From positions 705,545-769,544 of the forward strand of contig JAEPOO010000002.1 in NCBI GenBank assembly GCA_017642855.1: DNA of 64,000 nt. The letters run 5' to 3'. The position numbers and the translations under genes were made by a program. This DNA is from Pseudomonadales bacterium (GTDB lineage Bacteria; Pseudomonadota; Gammaproteobacteria; Pseudomonadales; Azotimanducaceae). Shown in pieces: positions 52,501 through 60,200 of the stretch (position 1 is its first letter; the number at the start of each line of letters is the position of its first letter). The notes under the pieces are model-generated. The model did not search any database and had not been told where the DNA came from. It was given only the letters and a program-made list of their open reading frames with translations.

Positions 52501-52881
52501 ATCAACGGGGACGCCATCTTCCAACAGAACCATGGAGACGTAGTAGTCGCCTGGCGTTGGCTGGGAGATGGGCAACCGACGGGCTGTTTTGGGTAGGCTG
52601 TTGCTACCTGCCAGGTTGTTAACAAGGCGCCCGCTGGCGATTAGATGAGGTGAAGCAGCGTCGAGGTAGTTTGTTTCGCTGTGCGCATAGATTTCGACGG
52701 TCAGTACGCCAGTGTTCTCTTCGCTTCTGTTGATGACACCGAAATCGAGTTGTATGGCGCTGGATGAAGCGGCGGATATATCACAGGTACATATTAACTC
52801 GACATCCGCACCGAGGTTGCTGTCGCCAAACACCGGGCTGAACGACATGAGTAAAAGCAGGAGCGAGGTAACCGGTTTCAA
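49492..52881 (-). CDS. Secreted reprolysin-like pseudo-metalloprotease with TSP3 and C-terminal repeats
   Basis: 1129 residues if started at the TTG at 52881, which gives a normal signal peptide (MKPVTSLLLLLMSFSPVFG). Longer starts at 52977 or 53025 run into the divergent gene. The order is a beta-rich N-terminal domain, a DSDGDGVADDNE calcium repeat, and a reprolysin-type domain with HGIGHNMGLNH near residue 433. The family motif is HExGHxxGxxH; here the catalytic Glu is Gly (codon GGC). TSP3-type Asp-rich repeats follow (DSDGDGVPNGEDAFPNDPAE), then four copies of the ~105-residue repeat also found in 42200-46615. It is probably a surface binding protein rather than an active protease. Confidence 0.75.
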   Translation of the reverse strand: MKPVTSLLLLLMSFSPVFGDSNLGADVELICTCDISAASSSAIQLDFGVINRSEENTGVLTVEIYAHSETNYLDAASPHLIASGRLVNNLAGSNSLPKTARRLPISQPTPGDYYVSMVLLEDGVPVDQTRSAGLATFAHNLPVVSNGTGQYFVGDPSLSIAGSSMSLTLPGVGNGTNNNQPLQIQVIATDTPRLVDSFVLIDAAPPVTLEPRSESPAELFSLEFSDPGPGFPFYHVLISSEEITHLVHTVQSSESFNSLSFSETNVDYLTDSDGDGVADDNEILEGTDPNSAASTPGATTIDVLAVYNADVAAIYGGDPSTRIDALTTASNQALSDSGVNMTINVVDSVQLGYSSATAQATLLSQAENLTGVFSTLQTLRDTAEADLVVIFTPDDDAGVCSTATQGGYPTQGHLARSDHISVSVIADTACDDMSMMHGIGHNMGLNHSSDSNSSGTFIWARGHGRTEVFATIMTEPSQFAVAERLPYFSDPDMSLCNAAPCGIAIGESEEANAAAALNAVRFQVGWFSGTSGTEGSPSPNPTPTPTPSNDSDGDGVPNGEDAFPNDPAESVDTDNDGIGNNADTDDDNDGMPDEWELANGLNSLVDDTSEDPDADGFTNIQEYNRGSDPQVPDEADACDDPGITAPNADDSNLPFERRLVMVNPGSNTVRQSFIRLINSGDSDTSIEIYGIDDTGAYSKNAPVSLLLGAGESLQMTSQDLENGNVAKGLSSTLCDLEGKWQLRVRSDQPIDVMGLIRSENGFLTGMSEIASSSDGNHQVYFANPARNVNQQTFLRITNLDNEAGQVTITGLDDEGNDPDTSVRFSLIANSSLQVTSQDLENGNATKGLTGSLGPAIGKWRFTVSSDRNLAVMSLIRAPGGFLTNMSALTPRNAANDPVAYFVSPASQTDRETFLRIVNTTPISTTITLSATDDSGHVAPNGDILLTLAPGASRQMTSSDLETGNSDKGLSGFFGDGNGNWKVTVSADQTIEVMSLVRTTDGFLTNMSGTVQTVDLQGQASFVNPASNTNQQSTLRIINVSDAQGAITISAVDDSGNAAPGGDVTFNLSAGETRSISSVELESGASDLVGTLGDGTGKWRISVTSDVEVRIMSLIESPGGYVTNLSESVQ
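49500..50915 (-). repeat. Four tandem ~105-residue protein repeats (second gene)
   Basis: Same consensus as the repeats at 44990-46410: TSQDLENGNATKGLTGSLG, GKWRFTVSSD and VMSLIRAPGGFLTNMS occur nearly unchanged. Confidence 0.75.
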
Positions 52882-52985
52882 TTTAGGATTGCCATATATC
52901 TTGTGAAAGCGTAAGTGTTGAACAGTGGTTTGAACGCCCGCATTGACGCACAATGCCCATGATCGAACAAGCGGCATTCTGACCA

Positions 52986-54041
52986 ATGGCAGTAGAACAG
53001 ACGCCAAATAATCTTGAGCTGACAACCACTCGTCATTTTACAAGTTGGCTGGCGGCTCAGAAAGTCAGTCTTATGTTTACCACTTATGAAGCGGGCAAAT
53101 TGTTTTCCATTGGCCTGCAGACGGACGGTCGCCTGTCCATCTTTGAGCGCACCATGCCCAGGTGTATGGGGCTGTACGTGACGGCTGACGCCCAGACCCT
53201 ATATCTCAGCACCTTGTATCAGATCTGGCGATTCGAGCAGATCAACCGGCAAGAGCAGAATTATCAGGGTTTTGATGGCGTGTATCTGCCACAGTCCTCT
53301 TCAGTGACTGGCGATGTTGATGCCCACGACGTTGTTCTGACCGAGGCGGGTGAGGTGGTCTTTGTGAATACCCTGATGAGCTGCCTGGCGCGCACCTCGG
53401 ACACTCACAACTTTGTGCCGCTCTGGAAACCGCCCTTTATCAGTAAGCTGGCGGCAGAAGATCGCTGCCACCTGAACGGGCTCGCACTGAGAGAAGGAAG
53501 ACCACAGTATGTCACCTGTGTCGGGCAGGCCGATGCCAACGATGGCTGGCGGCAACATCGGGTGAGTGGAGGTATCGTGATGGATGTGTCCAACGATGAG
53601 GTGATGGCTGATGGCCTCTCCATGCCTCACTCACCGCGTTTTTACAAAGATCGGCTCTGGTTGTTGAACTCGGGTGAGGGTGAATTCGGATATCTGGATT
53701 CAAAAAGTGGCAAATTCGAAACAGTGGCGTTCTGTCCCGGTTATGCCAGAGGCATGGCGTTTTTGGGCGACTACGCGGTGATAGGTCTCTCGAAACCGAG
53801 GGAAAACAGGGCGTTTACTGGCCTAAACTTGGGCGAGAAGCTGACCAGCAAAAAGATCAGCCCTCGTTGTGGTCTGCAAATCGTGAACCTAAAGACGGGT
53901 GATGTGGAACACAGTCTGGAATTGAGCGGCATCGTGTCTGAATTGTATGATGTTGCCCTACTGCCGGGCATTGCCCGCCCGATGACCATTGGGTTTAAAT
54001 CGGACGAGATAGAACACATCCTGAGCATCGGTCAGAATTAG
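52986..54041 (+). CDS. TIGR03032 family protein
   Basis: 351 residues of a beta-propeller-like protein. Segments such as ARHFTSWLAAQKVSLMFTTY-like start (residues about 15-37), MPRCMGLYVTADAQTLYLST and HLNGLALREGRPQYVTCVGQ, and SPRFYKDRLWLLNSGEGEFG, correspond to the uncharacterised TIGR03032 family. No signal peptide is visible. Members often lie beside large surface/secreted proteins, as here (giant protein 207 bp downstream). The function is unknown. It is divergent from the pseudo-protease gene. Confidence 0.85.
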   Translation: MAVEQTPNNLELTTTRHFTSWLAAQKVSLMFTTYEAGKLFSIGLQTDGRLSIFERTMPRCMGLYVTADAQTLYLSTLYQIWRFEQINRQEQNYQGFDGVYLPQSSSVTGDVDAHDVVLTEAGEVVFVNTLMSCLARTSDTHNFVPLWKPPFISKLAAEDRCHLNGLALREGRPQYVTCVGQADANDGWRQHRVSGGIVMDVSNDEVMADGLSMPHSPRFYKDRLWLLNSGEGEFGYLDSKSGKFETVAFCPGYARGMAFLGDYAVIGLSKPRENRAFTGLNLGEKLTSKKISPRCGLQIVNLKTGDVEHSLELSGIVSELYDVALLPGIARPMTIGFKSDEIEHILSIGQN

Positions 54042-54248
54042 TCAACCATTCGTCTTGTTTCTTCTATAAAATCGCCGGTAAGTATGTGATTTTATTAACA
54101 CTTCAGTACATTTTTTTCACATCAGAGTTTCCATGACAGGTTACCATGCGCATGCTTCGTGGCGAGTCACGGAATCATCCGTAGCAAAGGGGCGTGTGAA
54201 TTGTGAAAAACATCGTGTCACCGGATAGTTACTGGACGAATTCTGGAT
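54042..54248. other. Upstream region of the giant secreted protein gene
   Basis: 207 bp, AT-rich near 54080-54125 (poly-T with adjacent CAC), which could hold the promoter. No clear -35/-10 pair, terminator or small gene is seen. Confidence 0.4.
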
Positions 54249-57200
54249 ATGGGTAAAAAGGACAGTCAATTTGAGGCGAAAGGCGCGGGCTGGAAGCAGA
54301 CCGGTGCTGAATTGCTGTCTCTTGAACCCCGCTTTATGTTTGACGCCGCTGGCATCGCCACCGGCGCAGAAGTCGCAGCAGACTCGGTGGCGGAAGCGCA
54401 GGCGGAAGCCGCGCTGGATTCAGGTGAAAATCATCCGAGCACCGCCGAATCCACTGATGTTAATCAGCTCATGGCGGCGTTAGCCGGTGCGCCGGCCACG
54501 GATGCTTCCAAGGCAATCGTTTTTATAGATACCACGGTCAGTGGCTATGAGGCTTTGCTCGAGGGTATCGACCCTGGGGCAGAGGTTGTGCTGCTTGAAG
54601 CCGGCCAAGATGGCCTGGCCCAGATGCTGAATGTGCTTGAGGATCGCAGTGATATTGATGCGATCCACATCATCAGTCATGGCGAGGCGGGTGAATTGCA
54701 CCTCGGCACCACCACTCTGGACCTTGATTCCATGCAAGGTGAATTCACCGATGAGCTTGCACGGATCAGTGAGGCATTGTCCGAATCCGCTGACATTCTG
54801 ATTTATGGCTGTAACTTTGCTCAAGGAGAAACCGGAGTCCAAGCAGCACAGCTGTTAGGCGCGTTAACCGGTGCCGACATCGCGGCCTCAACCGACTTGA
54901 CCGGTCACGCAGATGCCGGAGCGGACTGGGAGCTCGAATATGAGTCCGGGCCTTTAGAAGCGGCAGGTATGGTCTCTCAGGCTGCGCAAGAGGCGTTTGT
55001 CGGTATTCTGATGGATACCGACGGAGACGGCGTTGATGATTCTGATGACGTGGATGATGATAACGATGGCATCCTGGATCTTGACGAAGGTCTTGGGCAA
55101 ACCGTCAGTGTCTCGTCCGGTGAACTGCAGGTGCAAAACCTCTCTGGCGGAGGCACCAACACGCTGACCACCACCATATCCTTGCCGGGAGCGGTTGTCG
55201 GTGAATCTGTGACCTTATCAAATTTCCTGGTCAACGGTGATTTGAACATTACGGCTGAAAGCTTCTCCGTCAGTATTAATGGCGCGATTCCCAACGGTTT
55301 TGGCTTCTTATACACACCGGGTGCTCAGTTTGCGGGTTTTCAATCTCCATCTGAAGCTTCAGGTCCAGCCTTTCCTAATACGTTTTTGGCGACCGTCGTT
55401 GATATCGATCTCGTCACACCGGGTGATCAACCAGGTGTGAATATCGAGATTGTCGCCAATTCCGAGGTCGACGACTGGTCCGCTGCAAACTACGTGCTGT
55501 CTCTGACCTTCGATCTTGATTATGTCGACAACACAGGTCAGGACTCAGATGGCGATGGCAAATTCGACCATGTTGATCTCGACAGCGACAACGACGGTAT
55601 TACGGATAATGTGGAAGCCCAGCTCACAGAGTCTTACCTTGTGCCCTCTGGTACGGTATCTACTGTTGGTCCGACGAACGGTCTGGATACGAGTTACACA
55701 GCGACAACAGGGTTGACGCCTGTGGACTCTGACAACGATGGCATTGCGGACTTTTTGGACGACGACTCTGACGGAGACGGGATTCCGGATATTGAAGAGC
55801 GCGGCGACTCGCAACCCGTAACGCTTTCTTCGTCGACAGATACCGATGGTGATGGCCTGGTCGATATTTTTGAAAGCAGCAACATCGCTGACCTCTTCGA
55901 CGCCAATGATGAAAACCTGACGGGCGTGGTGTTTAACCTGGCGGACTCGGACAATGACATCCTGCCGGACGGTTCCAACGCCTTTGGACTATCGCAGAAC
56001 CTGGACTTCCGAGAGAATACCGGCCGTGATACCGACCAGGACGGCGTCGAGGACGACGTTGACCTGGACTCTGATAACGATGGCATTCTGAATACAGACG
56101 AAGGCTTTACGTCGGCGAACGGTAGTGTTCAATCAGCAGATCTGACCATTACGGCTTTGGAACCTGACCCCTACCCGCTGGGTGATCCGGATTTCATCGA
56201 AGTATTTCCGGTTGGGGGTGGCTCAGGTACGACAACGGTGACGGTCGACCTGTCAGGTGTGTCCGTTGCAGGCCAGTTCCTTGAAGTCGGTGACACGGTG
56301 ACCGTGAATGACTTCACTGCAGATGGCGACTTGAATACGAACCCTGCTGAGGCCTTTACCCTCAATTTCAACGACGGCGAAGTGGTTTCAGGCGATCTGT
56401 TCACGGGAGAGCAATTCCAGGGCCAGGACCCACTGACGGGCGATCCTTCTTTTGTGGTTACGCTTATTGACATAGATCCAGGACCCGGCGTCGCGCCAGG
56501 CTTCAAGTTAGAGATTGTGGTTAACGATCAGGTTGACAACACTTTCGGTGGTTCACCGGACTACGGTCTCAGGCTCGACTTTGATGTTGATTTCACCGTC
56601 TTCTTCGGCAGCGACACGGATAGTGACGGTGTCTTTGACTATCTGGACATTGACAGCGACAACGATGGCATTACTGACAATGTTGAAGCGCAGTTAACCA
56701 ATAACTACGTGTTTCCTTCCGGCACTTATACCAATGGCCTGGATGATGCATACACCGGCGGGCTGTCGGTCACAAACACAGATGGCGATGCGACGCCTGA
56801 CTTCCTGGATTCTGACAGTGATGGCGACGGGACCCCGGATATCGAAGAGAGAGGGGACGGCGCGCCAACCTCTCTGACGTCAACAACGGATACCGATGGC
56901 GATGGTCTGCTGGATATTTTTGAAGGCAGCTCGATCAATGACGTTGATGTCAATGACGAGAATATCTCGGGTACTGGCACCATGACGCTGGTGTTTAATC
57001 TGTCAGATTCGGACGGCGATACCGACGCTGATGGTTTGAATGCTGATCCCTCTCTGAACATTGATCTGGATTTTCGCGAAGACAGCAATGACCCTGACAA
57101 CGATGGGGTATCGAATGCTTCGGACCTTGATGACGACGGCGACGGAATCCTGGATACCAACGAGGGCTTTGGTCCAACGACCATCAGCTCAGGAGAAATC

Positions 57201-60200
57201 AACTCAATTCTGGGTTCCGATGTAAACCCCACCACGATCACGAAGGTGATCGATCTGAGTGAATACGGTCTCGCGATTGGCAACACCGTGACGATTGACA
57301 ACGCCCTTTCGAATGGCGGTATGGCCGGTGGTGTTGGCGCTGATGAATTTTTTACAGTGACTTTTAACCCCGGTTACGGTGCCGCCGAGGACCAGTACAC
57401 TAATCTTACGACAAATGCCGATTATGCTGGGTTGCAGGCTTTGGCGGGGAACCCTCTTAACGGTATCACCGTTGAGATCGTTGATATTGATGGCAACGGA
57501 ACGCCGGGAATTATCGTTGAACTGGATCCAGAAGATGGTATCGATACCAGTAATGCCGAGACCTACCAGGTTCAGTTGGTGTTCGATATTGATTTCACCG
57601 CCAACCGTGATGTCGACGGAGATGGTCTGCCGGACTATCTGGATATCGACAGCGACAACGATGGCATTACCGATAACGTTGAAGCGCAACCAACTGATGG
57701 TTATATCCTGCCTGGTGGCAGCGGCAGCGTCGATGCCCAAGGCCGTGACTCAGCCTATGGTGCTGGTGGCCTCTCACCGGTTGACACCGACGGCGATGGA
57801 CGCGCCGATGTCATTGATTCCGACAGCGATCAGGACGGCAGACCTGATGTCGCTGAGCGAGGGAGCAACGGCCCCGTAGTGGTGTCGGACAACACCGATA
57901 CCGATAATGATGGCTTGTTGGATATCTTCGAAGGCAGCAGCGTTAATGATGCAGACCCTAACGATGAAAATCTGACGGTACCCGGCACAGGAACCTTTGC
58001 CTTTACCTTTACGCTCGCTGACACTGATAACGATACGCTGCCGGATGGTAGCGATGCGGACCCTTCTGCGGCAGAACCGAACGATTTGGATTACAGGGAC
58101 GGGCGCACCGACTTTGACGGTGACGGCATTATCGATTCACTGGATGTGGATGCAGACGGCGACGGCATCCTGAACCTCGATGAACGATCCGACCAGGGTG
58201 GTGTTCTGACGGTTGATGGCAACTTCTCTACGGATCCCACCAACGAAGGCATAGAGGTTGATGATGTTGGACCAGTCAATCAAAGCAATGGTGGTGTCTA
58301 TTTTGATGTGCCCCTGACCGGGTTTGTCGAGGAAGGTGATACGGTCTATATCACTAATGTTGTTGCGCAGGGAGATCTAGATAGCGACTTCTCGGTGGAG
58401 TGGTTCAGAATTGATATCAACGATGGGGAATACTCGTCACCCAACCTGACTGTCAATTCGGAGTTTGAAGAAGACGGAAGTGGCAATCCGGTCTTTCTGG
58501 ATGTCATTAATCCAGTTAATGCCCCCGTTACCGTCATTGATCTGGGCGGAGGCGAAGTCGGTATCCGCTATCTGATCACGACACCGGAAGGCGTAAACAA
58601 CATTGGTCGTGACTATGCGGCGTCGGTGAAGTTCGACGTCGTCTGGGATGCACCGGACTCTGATAATGATGGTCAGCCTGACTGGCTGGATATCGACAAA
58701 GACAATGACGGCATCACTGATAACGTCGAGGCGCAGGCAACGGGGAGTTACATTGCGCCTACGGGTACCGTGTCGACGGATACCGCGACCATCGGTCTGG
58801 ATATCGCTTATTTGACGGTTGGTGCGGGTGGTGTGCCTGGTCTGGAAGAAGTGGACTCCGATGGCGATACAACGGTCGACACCTATGACGCAGACTCCGA
58901 TGATGACACCATTGATGACATTGCGGAGCGCGGTGATAACCAGCCTCGAAGTCTCGTCTCAACCGCGGATGCGGATGCGGATGGACTTCTGGATATCTTT
59001 GAAGGCGCTACGCTTTTGGATGCTGATCCCAATGATGAGAATGTCTCAGGTACGTCGACGGCGAACTTTGTGTTCAATCTCTCGGATTCAGATGATGACG
59101 TGCCAGACAATGGTGTTGGCGCTACGCCAACCACAACGGATCTCGACTATCGTGATGCCGCAGATACCGACGGTGATGGGGTACCTAACGTTTCTGACGT
59201 GGATGATGACAATGATGGCATCCTGGATACCGATGAAGGGCTGACCGCGAATCCTGGTTCTCTGACCTCACAAGGCATTGCCATTGACGATACAACCACA
59301 ACGGTTGTGACCACCATTGCGCTGCCCGACCTGTTGGTGGGCGACACAGTGACAATCTCGGATATTCTCGCTGACGGTGATCTCGATGCTGCTGGTGAAA
59401 CGTTCGACCTGACGTTTAATCCGGCAACGGACAATGTGACCTTCTCCAATCTGCAAACGGGTACCGGTTTCACCGGGTTGACGACACTGACTTCACCAAT
59501 TGTACCCACACAGCTGACTGTCGTTGACATTGATGCCGGTACGCCAGGCGATCAGCCTGGAATTTTTGTCACGATTACTCGCGATGCCTCGGTCGCCGAT
59601 GAGATTAATTTCGGTTATGCGGCCCGTTTTACGGTAGACGTTTCCTGGGAAGCGCCAGATACCGATGGTGACGGTGTCGCCGATTATCTGGATCTAGACA
59701 GTGACAATGATGGTTTAAGTGACTTGTTTGAGAGTGGTAATGCTGCGGGTATCGCTGCGGATCTTAACCGTGACGGTACGATCAGCCTTGGCGAAGGCGG
59801 GCAGACGGAAGGTGGCACCACAGCGGACGTTAACCTGGGTTTACTCGAGGTCTTTGAGTCCAATCCAACGAGTAATCAAGACAGCGACGGTGACCTTGTT
59901 GACGATGTGCTCGACCTGGACAGTGACAATGACGGCATTGCAGATACCATTGAATTCCGCGCGACGGCAGGCTACGTGTCCAACGACGGTGATGTCCGCG
60001 ACAATGATGCCGACGGTGATGGCGTCATCGACATTTTTGACAGCAACGATTTAACCAGCGGTGATTTTGGCGGGACTTTCGATTATTCCGGTAATGATGC
60101 CGATGGCGACGGTACGCCTGATTATCTGGATCAGGACAGCGACAATGACGATCCGGGTGATGACTCCGGCATTGACAGTGCCGAATCGGGATTGACACTC

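Noticed and set aside
52882..53025. Long N-terminus of the pseudo-protease
   Set aside because: It would overlap the divergent TIGR03032 gene and place the signal peptide internally.
55012..60180. CRISPR-like or satellite repeats
   Set aside because: The repeats are in-frame Asp-rich calcium loops of one protein, with codon-level divergence and no spacers.
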